6,533 bases of DNA, taken from positions 1 through 6,533 of the forward strand of contig SOKD01000395.1 in assembly GCA_004376305.1 (NCBI GenBank). Direction: 5' to 3'. Positions 1 to 6,113 of this stretch are shown in pieces. The notes below the pieces were generated by a model. It saw only the letters and a program-made list of their open reading frames with translations. It did no database searches and was not told where the DNA came from. A program made the position numbers and the translations under genes. The stretch is from Candidatus Cloacimonadota bacterium. GTDB lineage: Bacteria; Hydrothermota; E44-bin80. The first letter of the stretch is position 1; every line of letters begins with the position of its first letter.

Positions 1-198
1 GAGCTGCGGAAGGTATCCTTTGTAACAGAGAAAAGTGAAGTATACGAATACGAAAACAGAAAAGATAGTAGTCCCTCCAAGGAAAACCGGTTTTTCCTCT
101 GGTTCGCACGCGGAAACCATACCCTCACCTTTTATCTTGAAGGAACACATGCAAAGGATGCTGTGTTATGCTTTCTCAAGGAGGAAAAAACCAGGTGA
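1..198 (+). CDS. C-terminal end of an unrecognised protein (5' end outside window)
   Basis: The first frame is open from base 1 through 65 codons and stops with TGA at 196-198. It is judged real because its stop overlaps the GTG start of the next gene as GTGA, and the Shine-Dalgarno of that gene lies inside its last codons, a usual arrangement for translationally coupled genes. The visible part begins charged and polar (roughly residues 9-30), then turns into alternating hydrophobic and polar stretches (FFLWFARGNHTLTFYLEGT) and a short final helix-like segment (AKDAVLCFLKEEKTR). No catalytic motif or transmembrane segment is visible. The end loosely resembles the closing beta-strands and helix of lipoprotein-sorting or DUF4367-like periplasmic domains, but this is only an impression. 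Function unknown. It is probably in an operon with the downstream barrel gene. Confidence 0.7.
   Translation, partial: ELRKVSFVTEKSEVYEYENRKDSSPSKENRFFLWFARGNHTLTFYLEGTHAKDAVLCFLKEEKTR
178..184 (+). promoter_or_regulatory. Strong ribosome binding site deciding a GTG start
   Basis: AAGGAGG, a near-perfect anti-Shine-Dalgarno match, ends 10 bases before GTG at 195. An ATG at 168 in the same frame lies upstream of this site and has no comparable site of its own. Starting at 195 also gives a standard signal peptide directly from residue 1, so GTG 195 is the preferred start. Confidence 0.8.
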
Positions 199-1277
199 AA
201 AAGTGCTTCCTCTTTGCAATTCTCTGTCTTTCCACATCCGCTCTCTTTTCTCAGGAATGGAGATATATCCACCCACTGGCAGGCGTGAATATCTATTCAA
301 AACTTTCCTTTGCATACGACGATAACATCTTCAAGTATGCGGAGCAGGATATCGACAAATTTATTAATAACATTGAACCATACAGATATCCCATAGAAAC
401 CTACGATGACTTCATCACCACCATTTTATTCCATGCAAAAATCAGGCGGCACATTTTCGGCAGCAATGCAACAACCTTTAATGCAAAAATCAGGGGGAAT
501 TTGTACTACCTGAACAAAGAGAAAGATTATGGGAGTTTCTCTTTCAGCGTATGGCAAAAAACCGGCAAACGGGGACATATATTGAGTAAATATCTGTTCA
601 TTCCCCGGTACTTTGTTCGTTATTATCCTGATTTTGACATCATCACCCCATACGAATATCCATACTTCGCAGATTGTTTTTTCCAGAAACATGCATTCCT
701 GCTCGAGGGAGGATACAAAGTAATCGGTGATGCAGAGCTTGCAATTTCACTTTCCACCGAGACTCACAACTACAATGATTCCTTCAATGAGTACGATACT
801 CGCAAGTATTCCATCGGATTCTCCGCTCGGATTCCCTTTCGGAAGATCGTTCATACCGGTTTTTCATATAGCTTCTCAACCGCCGATGCAAAGGGAGTCG
901 ATGAGCCCGGAGAAGCAAAAGAAATGTCTGATGACAGCGACATATCGCATGATGAAGACAAAATAAAGGTATCCTGTGATATTGACCTGAGTGAAAACAA
1001 TAAACCATTTTTATTTCAATCCGCTTTTGAAGTTACCAGAAGATTGTATACAACAGACAAGCCTATTCTGGTAGATCCAACCCACGCAGGACGGGAAGAT
1101 ATAAAAACCATTATTCGTCTTGGTTTCTCGTTTATACCTTCGAACAGATTACAATTTACTATCGGATATATCTATGAGATGAAGGATGTCTCTACACCGT
1201 ATGACCTTAACGAAATTGAAGAGATAAAGAATTATTCGCAGAATCAGTATCTTACCAGTATTACCTTTTCTTATTAA
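195..1277 (+). CDS. Secreted outer-membrane beta-barrel-like protein, function unknown
   Basis: The predicted product is 360 residues. Residues 1-20 (MKKCFLFAILCLSTSALFSQ) form a typical Sec signal peptide: two lysines, a hydrophobic core and a small-residue end. The mature part has no hydrophobic helix. It has many aromatic residues and amphipathic strands with alternating character, clearest in the C-terminal half: near 205-215, 219-229, 257-265, 271-285, 304-313, 318-329 and 351-360. It ends in TSITFSY, and a terminal aromatic residue is the usual BamA recognition feature of barrels. A YDDNIF segment near 41-46 follows the first putative strand. A very acidic stretch (about 234-256) probably forms an exposed loop. 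It is likely translationally coupled to the preceding gene through GTGA. No specific porin or receptor family is recognised, so a role as porin, secretin-associated barrel or structural surface protein stays open. An ATG at 168 would add nine residues. Confidence 0.75.
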   Translation: MKKCFLFAILCLSTSALFSQEWRYIHPLAGVNIYSKLSFAYDDNIFKYAEQDIDKFINNIEPYRYPIETYDDFITTILFHAKIRRHIFGSNATTFNAKIRGNLYYLNKEKDYGSFSFSVWQKTGKRGHILSKYLFIPRYFVRYYPDFDIITPYEYPYFADCFFQKHAFLLEGGYKVIGDAELAISLSTETHNYNDSFNEYDTRKYSIGFSARIPFRKIVHTGFSYSFSTADAKGVDEPGEAKEMSDDSDISHDEDKIKVSCDIDLSENNKPFLFQSAFEVTRRLYTTDKPILVDPTHAGREDIKTIIRLGFSFIPSNRLQFTIGYIYEMKDVSTPYDLNEIEEIKNYSQNQYLTSITFSY

Positions 1278-1305
1278 TGCGCTTCGAAGATGCGGGTATT
1301 AGTCC

Positions 1306-1506
1306 CTACACACCATCTTTAAACCTTTTTTCACAGGTATGATTGCATTCGGTTCCCCTGAAGCTCATATCCATCTCAAGCCTGCATGACATTTTTATGA
1401 GTTTGTACCCACCACCCTCAATTTGCTCATAGAGCAATCGCAATGTAGCCGGTTCATCGTATTCCGGACACATAATGTTCTTTGTTGTTTCAATCGTTTC
1501 CGCCAT
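1306..1506 (-). CDS. Small four-cysteine protein, possible metal-binding domain
   Basis: The predicted product is 66 residues, with cysteines at 13 (in MCPEYDEPA), 41 (KMSCRLE) and 54 and 58 (ECNHTCEKR), plus His56. Two single cysteines followed by a CX3C pair could hold a metal ion or form disulfides. There is no signal peptide or transmembrane segment, so it is probably cytoplasmic. The ATG is preceded by a purine-rich GAGGGGG about four bases upstream, and a good sigma-70-like promoter lies just beyond, so it appears to be its own transcription unit. It converges on the barrel gene, and its stop lies 28 bases from the barrel stop. I do not recognise the family. It could be a small zinc-ribbon-like or regulatory protein; no function is assigned. 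Confidence 0.65.
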   Translation of the reverse strand: MAETIETTKNIMCPEYDEPATLRLLYEQIEGGGYKLIKMSCRLEMDMSFRGTECNHTCEKRFKDGV

Positions 1507-1535
1507 GGGTCCCCCTCAGCTATTTATCTATCCTC

Positions 1536-1564
1536 TTTATATACCATAGATATTGAAAGGTCAA
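1536..1564 (-). promoter_or_regulatory. Promoter of the small four-cysteine gene
   Basis: On the minus strand, TTGACC (1564-1559) and TATAAA (1541-1536) are separated by exactly 17 bases. Each matches the sigma-70 consensus at five of six positions. Transcription would begin near 1529, leaving a leader of about 22 bases that contains the GAGGGGG ribosome site. This indicates the gene does not depend on read-through from the permease. Confidence 0.65.
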
Positions 1565-1566
1565 GC

Positions 1567-1600
1567 AAAAACAGAGGGTTTCCTCAGTATTTTAGGAACC
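1567..1600 (-). terminator. Possible weak intrinsic terminator after the permease gene
   Basis: Reading the minus strand, GGTTCCT (1600-1594) can pair with AGGAAACC (1584-1577) around a 9-base loop, with one bulged A. A run of five T (1571-1567) follows after five other bases. It sits 36 bases past the permease stop and just before the promoter of the next gene, where a terminator would be expected. The offset T-run and the bulge make it weak. Confidence 0.35.
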
Positions 1601-1635
1601 ATGAATACAAATATTTCACATTAACAGGTAACTCC

Positions 1636-3297
1636 CTATATCTCCATACTCTGTAAGCTTTTCATACCTGCTTTAAGCGGGACAATGGAAAAAATGATGC
1701 TGACCAGAATAAAAAGCAGGACGTAAACCACAAATTCAAAAGAATGCATTGGTTCTTGTTGAAACTGCGATGAAATAAATCTTCGAGTTGGCAGTGAAAT
1801 AATTGCAGTTGAAATAGCAATATAAAAAAGGCTCAGAATAGCAGTTAGGATTCCTCCACCGCCAGCTGCTATCTTGCTCGGGTTTGATTCAGTAAAATCC
1901 GGGAAAAGAGCACCAAGTCCCATTGAAATAGATACAATCGTCAGAGCATAAACTGTTGTGATACCAGCACAAATAAGGGTAAAAGGAACACTGCTTTTTA
2001 AAGAAATGTTGGAAAAGATAATTAAAAATTCTGCCAGCAACCAGTTCGGAATAAAACTGATAAGAAATTTCTCTCTCAAGAATTCCCTTCGTTTAAGAGG
2101 TGAAGTGAGGAGGATGCTTATGTTCCTTCCTTCAAGACTGATAGCAGGATAAACAAACCGCGCTGAGAGTGTAGCAACAATGTATCCAGTAAATCCAAGA
2201 TTCACAAATGAAATTATTGCAAACCAGAGAGGAACCATTTCATACAGCGGTGTCCTTCTCAAACTGACTATATAGGTAGAAAGCAATATAAAAAAGATAA
2301 GTGATTGCCCCCACTGTGCAGGAAGTCTTGTAAACATCCGAATATCTTTCACGATAAGGGCTGAAATTCTGGGAGGGAATTTCAACACCCTCAGAATAAT
2401 GTAGAAAACATTTGAGCATCTTCTTTTGTATCCTGAGGAGAGCGACTGGAAGGAGCAATTCCATCCTTTCCTGTAGAATCCCAGAGCAATTCCATATGCT
2501 AAAGCAACTGAAAAAATTGCAGTTGACAAGAGCAAGAGAAGATAACGCATTGATGTTTGACTGAATGGTTCAATGATAAATTTTACCAGATGATCTGATG
2601 GCAGGAACTTATTCTCGATTCGGAGTTGCTCCACGTATGCATTTATTTCATTAATATCAGCAGTATAGGGCACCCGAAGGATAGAGGGTTTCGAAATAAA
2701 GAGAAATATGAGAAAGATTGCAAGCGCAATGAAGACCAGATATATCAGTTTTCTTCTCGTCATTCTCCCGAGCATATTCACAAGCGGCATAAGCACTATT
2801 ACACCTGCAGCTGATGGTATAATGACAAAGAGCAGCAATGCAAAAAGGGAAAGCGGATAGAATCCGATGGGATACTTCTGGGACAGAGCAAATGCCCCTA
2901 TCAGGGGAACAGCAGCAATGACAGTTGCCCAGGAGCAATAGAAAGTGTTTTCGAAGAACTTCGCAAGAAAAATTTTCTCAACAGGCAGCGGCAAGGACAT
3001 CAAAAATTCAACCTCTTTTGACCTGAAAAACGTTGACAGCGCTGTTATCACGCTTGAGAGAAAAATCATGGTCAGAAAGACAAGAAAGGCAAGCCCGATC
3101 AAGCGTTTTTCAAGTATCGGTCCAATTACTTCAACAGTTTCAAGATAATGAAAAATTCGATAGAAAATGATTCCGCCACCGCCGAGAAAACAGGAAACAA
3201 CAAATATATAGCTGATAATCCGAACAAGGTTCTGCGTTTTAGTAATAAAAGTTGCTCTGAAAGCGGATTTGATTCGAATGGAGAGTAATTGAAACAT
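1636..3297 (-). CDS. ABC-2-like transporter permease (putative ABC exporter membrane subunit)
   Basis: The predicted product is 553 residues, an integral membrane protein with about 12 hydrophobic segments (near 27-47, 66-90, 122-140, 148-174, 183-201, 250-273, 331-346, 356-378, 412-430, 437-465, 481-502, 521-540). This fits two six-helix halves. Each half has a cytoplasmic motif of the same shape: EVEFLMSLPLPVEKIFLAKF at 95-114 and RNISILLTSPLKRREFLREK at 391-410. A conserved-looking FPDFTESNPSKIAAGGGG precedes the last helices. Length and layout match the putative ABC-transporter permease family related to ABC-2 permeases (ABC_tran_2 type), which normally needs a separate ATPase. None is encoded here. 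The substrate is unknown, and its place behind thiC does not prove a thiamin role. ATG 3297 is chosen because the family usually begins shortly before the first helix. A TTG at 3330 would add 11 residues and leave 12 bases to the thiC stop. A GAAGGG lies 13 bases before the ATG, a rather long spacing. Confidence 0.8.
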   Translation of the reverse strand: MFQLLSIRIKSAFRATFITKTQNLVRIISYIFVVSCFLGGGGIIFYRIFHYLETVEVIGPILEKRLIGLAFLVFLTMIFLSSVITALSTFFRSKEVEFLMSLPLPVEKIFLAKFFENTFYCSWATVIAAVPLIGAFALSQKYPIGFYPLSLFALLLFVIIPSAAGVIVLMPLVNMLGRMTRRKLIYLVFIALAIFLIFLFISKPSILRVPYTADINEINAYVEQLRIENKFLPSDHLVKFIIEPFSQTSMRYLLLLLSTAIFSVALAYGIALGFYRKGWNCSFQSLSSGYKRRCSNVFYIILRVLKFPPRISALIVKDIRMFTRLPAQWGQSLIFFILLSTYIVSLRRTPLYEMVPLWFAIISFVNLGFTGYIVATLSARFVYPAISLEGRNISILLTSPLKRREFLREKFLISFIPNWLLAEFLIIFSNISLKSSVPFTLICAGITTVYALTIVSISMGLGALFPDFTESNPSKIAAGGGGILTAILSLFYIAISTAIISLPTRRFISSQFQQEPMHSFEFVVYVLLFILVSIIFSIVPLKAGMKSLQSMEI

Positions 3298-3342
3298 TAC
3301 AGTACCCGTACCCTTCAAGACACTAAACAACTTTGCTAAAAA

Positions 3343-4638
3343 CTACCGGCAACCATTCCCCTCTTCAGCTTCAATAATTTGCTTAATTGCGCAGTACTCA
3401 CCGCACATCGTACAAACATTCTCTTCGCCGATTTCACTTGAATTTCTATATTCAATTGCCAGCTCTTTGTCTATACACAGTTGCATCTGCTTTTTCCAAT
3501 CAAGTCTTTTTCTGCTTTCTGCCATTTTTCTGTCCCAATCTCTATCCTTCCCTCGAACAAAATCGACCGCATGTGCAGCTATCTTCGATGCAATAACACC
3601 ACGTTTTACATCAGTAACATCGGGAAGTTTAAGGTGCTCAGATGGTGTGACGTAGCACAGAAAATCAGCGCCATACAACCCGGCAAGGGCTCCACCAATT
3701 GCTCCCGCAATGTGATCATATCCTGGTGAAATATCCGTTACAATAGGTCCCAGTACATAAAAGGGTGCACCATGGCATAATTTTTTCTCAAGAAGAACGT
3801 TTGATTCGATCTCATCGAGCGGGATATGACCAGGTCCTTCTATTATTACCTGCACACCTGCATCCCATGCTCTCTGAGCAAGTTCTCCGAGCGTTATTAA
3901 TTCCTGAATCTGACCTCTGTCAGTGGAATCAATTACCGCCCCTGGTCTCATTCCATCACCGATACTGATTGCCACATCGTATTCTCTCAGGATTTGCAGA
4001 ATCTCGTCATAATGGGTGAACAGAAGATTTTCTTTTTCATTCTTCCTCATCCATTTTACAAGAAATGCCCCACCGCGGCTCACTATATCAAGTAATCTGC
4101 CCTCCCTTTTCATTTTCGCAACAGCATCGAGGGTAACGCCAGAATGTATGGTCATAAAATCAACACCATCTTCTGCTTGTTCTCTTATAACATCAAGAAA
4201 ATCATTTATCCTCATCTCATCAATATTCTTCTCTTTTCTGGATAGCTCGAATCCGACCTGATATATTGGAACGGTTCCTATCATGACCGATGAATTCTCG
4301 ATGATTTTCTTTCTCACCTGTTTCAGTATGCTCCCAAGACTGAGATCCATAACGGAATCTGCTCCAAATTTCTCAGCAATACAGAGCTTCTCCAATTCCT
4401 CGTCTAAGTCCATATGGTACGGCGAGGTGCCAATATTCGCATTTATCTTAATCCTCAGTCCTCTTCCGATTCCCTTTATTTTTTTTAATGATGCATGGTT
4501 TTTGTTATACGGTATTACAATAGTTCCATCAGCAATACCTTCTCGTATATACTCGGGGGAATGGTTCTCCTCGTTCGCCACAACATTCATTGCGTCCGTT
4601 ACCTCGCCCTTGATAGCTTTCTCTCTTATTGTTTCCAT
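3343..4638 (-). CDS. thiC: Phosphomethylpyrimidine synthase ThiC, short form
   Basis: ThiC is a cytoplasmic radical-SAM enzyme that rearranges 5-aminoimidazole ribotide into HMP-phosphate, the pyrimidine precursor of thiamin, with release of CO and formate. From ATG 4638 the product is 431 residues, about 200 shorter than E. coli ThiC, because it lacks the N-terminal ThiC-associated domain; this is the compact form common in archaea and anaerobes. Visible family segments are SPEYIREGIADGTIVIP (28-44), NANIGTSP (66-73), the barrel strand FMTIHSGV (161-168), SIGDGMRPG (225-233), EGPGHIPLDE (267-276) with His271, TPSEHLKLPDVTDVKRG (331-347) with His335, and the C-terminal cluster motif CTMCGEYC with cysteines 409, 412 and 416 for the SAM-bound [4Fe-4S]. 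His271 and His335 correspond to the metal-binding histidines of the family. GTG 4647 in the same frame is less likely, because it forms part of the GAGGTG ribosome site. It lies 44 bases behind the ThiD2-ThiE gene, in the same TPP-riboswitch-controlled unit. Confidence 0.96.
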   Translation of the reverse strand: METIREKAIKGEVTDAMNVVANEENHSPEYIREGIADGTIVIPYNKNHASLKKIKGIGRGLRIKINANIGTSPYHMDLDEELEKLCIAEKFGADSVMDLSLGSILKQVRKKIIENSSVMIGTVPIYQVGFELSRKEKNIDEMRINDFLDVIREQAEDGVDFMTIHSGVTLDAVAKMKREGRLLDIVSRGGAFLVKWMRKNEKENLLFTHYDEILQILREYDVAISIGDGMRPGAVIDSTDRGQIQELITLGELAQRAWDAGVQVIIEGPGHIPLDEIESNVLLEKKLCHGAPFYVLGPIVTDISPGYDHIAGAIGGALAGLYGADFLCYVTPSEHLKLPDVTDVKRGVIASKIAAHAVDFVRGKDRDWDRKMAESRKRLDWKKQMQLCIDKELAIEYRNSSEIGEENVCTMCGEYCAIKQIIEAEEGNGCR

Positions 4639-4644
4639 AGGTTT

Positions 4645-4650
4645 CACCTC
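4645..4650 (-). promoter_or_regulatory. Ribosome binding site of thiC
   Basis: GAGGTG on the minus strand (4650-4645) ends six bases before ATG 4638. Its last three bases are the GTG at 4647 that could otherwise be read as the start. The match and spacing favour the ATG, giving a product beginning METIREKAIKGEV. Confidence 0.65.
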
Positions 4651-4682
4651 GCGGGGTCACAAATGGTATGTTACCCGGCGAA

Positions 4683-5726
4683 TTATTTTCTCTTCTTACC
4701 CCTTTTAAAGTTCTTATAGAGTTTCCTTACGGCACGGTCAGGATTCTTTGCATCACTCACAAAGCTCAGCACCGCAGCGTAATCAGCTCCTGCCGATGAT
4801 ATGCTTTGAATATTCCTGTCGTTTATCCCGCCGATTGCAACAAGAGGAATACTCACCTTTTCTCGTAATTCCTTGAGTCGTTGAATTCCCTGAATAATTG
4901 CGCTTTCCTTTGAACTGGTTTCAAATATGCTGCCAAAAGCAATGTAGTCCGCTCCATCCTTTTCTGCCCGTAACGCTTCATCTATCGAGTGAGTTGAAAC
5001 ACCAACAATAAATGAAAAGTCAGTGATCTTTTTCACATCTTTTACCGGTATATCATTCTGTCCCAGATGGACGCCATCTGCTCCTGCAGCAAGAGCAATG
5101 TCAACTCTGTCGTTGATAATGAATGGGATCATCTTCTTCGCGGTAATTGCTCTCATTGATTTTGCTATCAGTAATAAGCGAGAATCCGAGAGCGATTTAC
5201 TCCTCAATTGCACAGCAGCAACCGGTGAACTATTAATACATTTTACCAAAGCGATAAGTGCTGTTCCCTTCCTCTCTGGAAGAACAACGTAAATTCCGTC
5301 CTTTCCCAGTCCTTTCCTCGATAACAGGAGAGCCTGCATCTCCTTTTCTATGGTATAAATAGCAAATCTCAAGCTTTTTATATTTCGGGCTTTTTGAATA
5401 TCAAAAAGCTTTGCAACCTCTTCCAATGACCGTAAGGATTCCTCAACCCGTTTTGCATTGTGAGTAAAGGTATCAAGGAGGTTACTTCTCCTTTCTTCAA
5501 ACAGTGAGGGTTTTTTTCCAACATCATGCTCTGCATCACGTTCGATTGTTGAACCGGTGACTCTGTCCGAAAAGAGTGTCCGCACAATATGTCTCTTCCC
5601 TTTTATGGTCAGCGTCAGTTGCTCGTTATTGCATGCGAAACGTGCAATATCTTCAAGAACTCTCAATCCCTCACATGCTCTATTGAGATTTACATCAATA
5701 ATGCGTTTTACATTTCTTTCGATCAT
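4683..5726 (-). CDS. thiE: ThiD2-ThiE fusion: HMP-P kinase-like domain plus thiamin-phosphate synthase
   Basis: The predicted product is 347 residues in two parts. Residues 1-135 match the ThiD2 type of domain: IIDVNLNRACEGLRVLEDIARF at 9-30 and KGKRH at 42-46, then a helical region with HNAKRVEESLRSLEEVAKL at 89-107. ThiD2 is known as a monofunctional HMP-phosphate kinase, unrelated to canonical ThiD. Residues 143-337 are a complete ThiE barrel, which joins HMP-PP and thiazole phosphate into thiamin phosphate. Seen there are QLRSK (173-177), NDRVDIALAAGADGVHLGQ (205-223) with Asp at 206 and 225 in the positions of the Mg-binding residues, GVSTHS (242-247), FGSIFETSSK (264-273) and VAIGGIND (296-303). 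The residue before Asp225 is Asn, where the family usually has an acidic residue. AGAGG lies 10 bases before the ATG. It is the first gene of the riboswitch unit, followed by thiC, whose product feeds the ThiD2 domain. Domain assignment is firm for ThiE; ThiD2 activity is inferred from sequence pattern. Confidence 0.93.
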   Translation of the reverse strand: MIERNVKRIIDVNLNRACEGLRVLEDIARFACNNEQLTLTIKGKRHIVRTLFSDRVTGSTIERDAEHDVGKKPSLFEERRSNLLDTFTHNAKRVEESLRSLEEVAKLFDIQKARNIKSLRFAIYTIEKEMQALLLSRKGLGKDGIYVVLPERKGTALIALVKCINSSPVAAVQLRSKSLSDSRLLLIAKSMRAITAKKMIPFIINDRVDIALAAGADGVHLGQNDIPVKDVKKITDFSFIVGVSTHSIDEALRAEKDGADYIAFGSIFETSSKESAIIQGIQRLKELREKVSIPLVAIGGINDRNIQSISSAGADYAAVLSFVSDAKNPDRAVRKLYKNFKRGKKRK

Positions 5727-5789
5727 CTATTATGTGCCTCTGTTTCTCTGACGCTCTGATACCCCGCTGGTTTGCTCATCCCTATTATC

Positions 5790-5819
5790 AAAAAAAAGGT
5801 CAAACAAGTGCTTGACCTT
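5790..5819 (-). terminator. Intrinsic terminator of the TPP riboswitch (regulated)
   Basis: On the minus strand AAGGTCAA (5819-5812) and TTGACCTT (5803-5796) form a perfect 8-bp stem around an 8-base loop, followed by a run of eight T (5797-5790, the first two shared with the stem). It starts only a few bases beyond the riboswitch aptamer and ends 63 bases before the first codon of the ThiD2-ThiE gene. TPP binding is expected to favour this hairpin and stop transcription before the operon. Confidence 0.88.
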
Positions 5820-5822
5820 GCA

Positions 5823-5913
5823 TGTCAGGGTTCCCTCCGCTGGCATTACCCAACAGGTTCAAGGGGTCATCCCGCATGGGATTTCTCAGCACCTGGCTCC
5901 CCCACCTCCAAGA
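5823..5913 (-). promoter_or_regulatory. TPP riboswitch (THI-box) controlling the thi operon
   Basis: The minus strand carries the conserved THI-box elements in order: GGGGGAGCC (5903-5895), CTGAGA (5889-5884), an optional small hairpin ATCCC-ATGC-GGGAT (5882-5869), TGACCCCTTGAACCTG (5869-5854), TAATGCC (5848-5842) and GCGGAGGGAA (5840-5831). CTGAGA is the pyrimidine-sensing bulge. The CCTG/TAATGCC/GCG region is the pyrophosphate-sensing side. The outer edges are approximate; a P1 helix may use GGTT and AACC at about 5917 and 5829. The aptamer lies between a strong promoter and an intrinsic terminator and upstream of ThiD2-ThiE and thiC, so it is a termination-type OFF switch responding to thiamin pyrophosphate. 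Confidence 0.95.
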
Positions 5914-5931
5914 AACCAAAGAACCTTTATA

Positions 5932-5960
5932 AAGATAACATCCTGAACCTTACCTGTCAA
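5932..5960 (-). promoter_or_regulatory. Promoter of the thi operon
   Basis: The minus strand shows a perfect TTGACA (5960-5955), a 17-base spacer and TATCTT (5937-5932). The -10 is preceded by TG one base away (TGTTATCTT), an extended -10 that offsets its four-of-six match. Transcription would start near 5925, about a dozen bases before the first riboswitch element, as is usual for THI-box leaders. Confidence 0.65.
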
Positions 5961-5984
5961 GAGAAAAGCGAATTTACAACCAAA

Positions 5985-6012
5985 GCAGTACAGCGGAACA
6001 TTATCGTACTGC
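5985..6012. repeat. Perfect inverted repeat between divergent promoters
   Basis: GCAGTAC (5985-5991) and GTACTGC (6006-6012) are exact reverse complements separated by 14 bases. The centre, near 5998, lies about 39 bases upstream of the thi -35 and 38 bases upstream of the dsrE-like -35. A site so evenly placed could bind a dimeric regulator of one or both promoters. No T-run follows on either strand, so it is not a clear terminator. Confidence 0.45.
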
Positions 6013-6035
6013 AATCATATAATCCTTGTTTTTGC

Positions 6036-6063
6036 TTGACAATAAATTGAGATTTGGTAGTAT
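6036..6063 (+). promoter_or_regulatory. Promoter of the DsrE_2-like gene
   Basis: A perfect TTGACA (6036-6041) is followed after 16 bases by TAGTAT (6058-6063), with an extended -10 TG at 6055-6056. Transcription would start near 6070, giving a leader of about 44 bases that ends in the AAGGAG ribosome site (6104-6109) four bases before ATG 6114. The promoter is divergent from that of the thi operon. The rest of the gene-free stretch 5727-6113 holds the riboswitch, its terminator, the thi promoter and the inverted repeat. Confidence 0.6.
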
Positions 6064-6113
6064 AGCTAAATTGTAATTGGGTTGATTTTTCGAAATATTA
6101 AAGAAGGAGAAAC

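Noticed and set aside
35..325. 96-codon + strand frame at the left edge.
   Set aside because: It overlaps two better-supported frames (1-198 and 195-1277), lacks a ribosome site and shows no domain.
426..692. Minus-strand open frame inside the barrel gene.
   Set aside because: It lies antisense to a gene with a good start, signal peptide and barrel ending. It has no recognisable domain or ribosome site and is best explained as a shadow frame.
1286..1330. Possible + strand terminator after the barrel gene: AAGATG and CATCTT with inner GGG/CCC, then T6.
   Set aside because: The helix is broken by an unequal internal loop and the T-run begins several bases after it. It also overlaps the end of the opposite gene, so it is too weak to list.
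4283..4708. 141-codon + strand open frame opposite thiC.
   Set aside because: It is antisense to strongly conserved ThiC sequence and shows only serine- and phenylalanine-rich composition from the reverse reading, with no family signature.
5772..6050. 92-codon + strand open frame across the riboswitch region.
   Set aside because: It runs antisense through the TPP riboswitch and terminator, whose conserved RNA elements explain the sequence. The encoded protein has no recognisable features.
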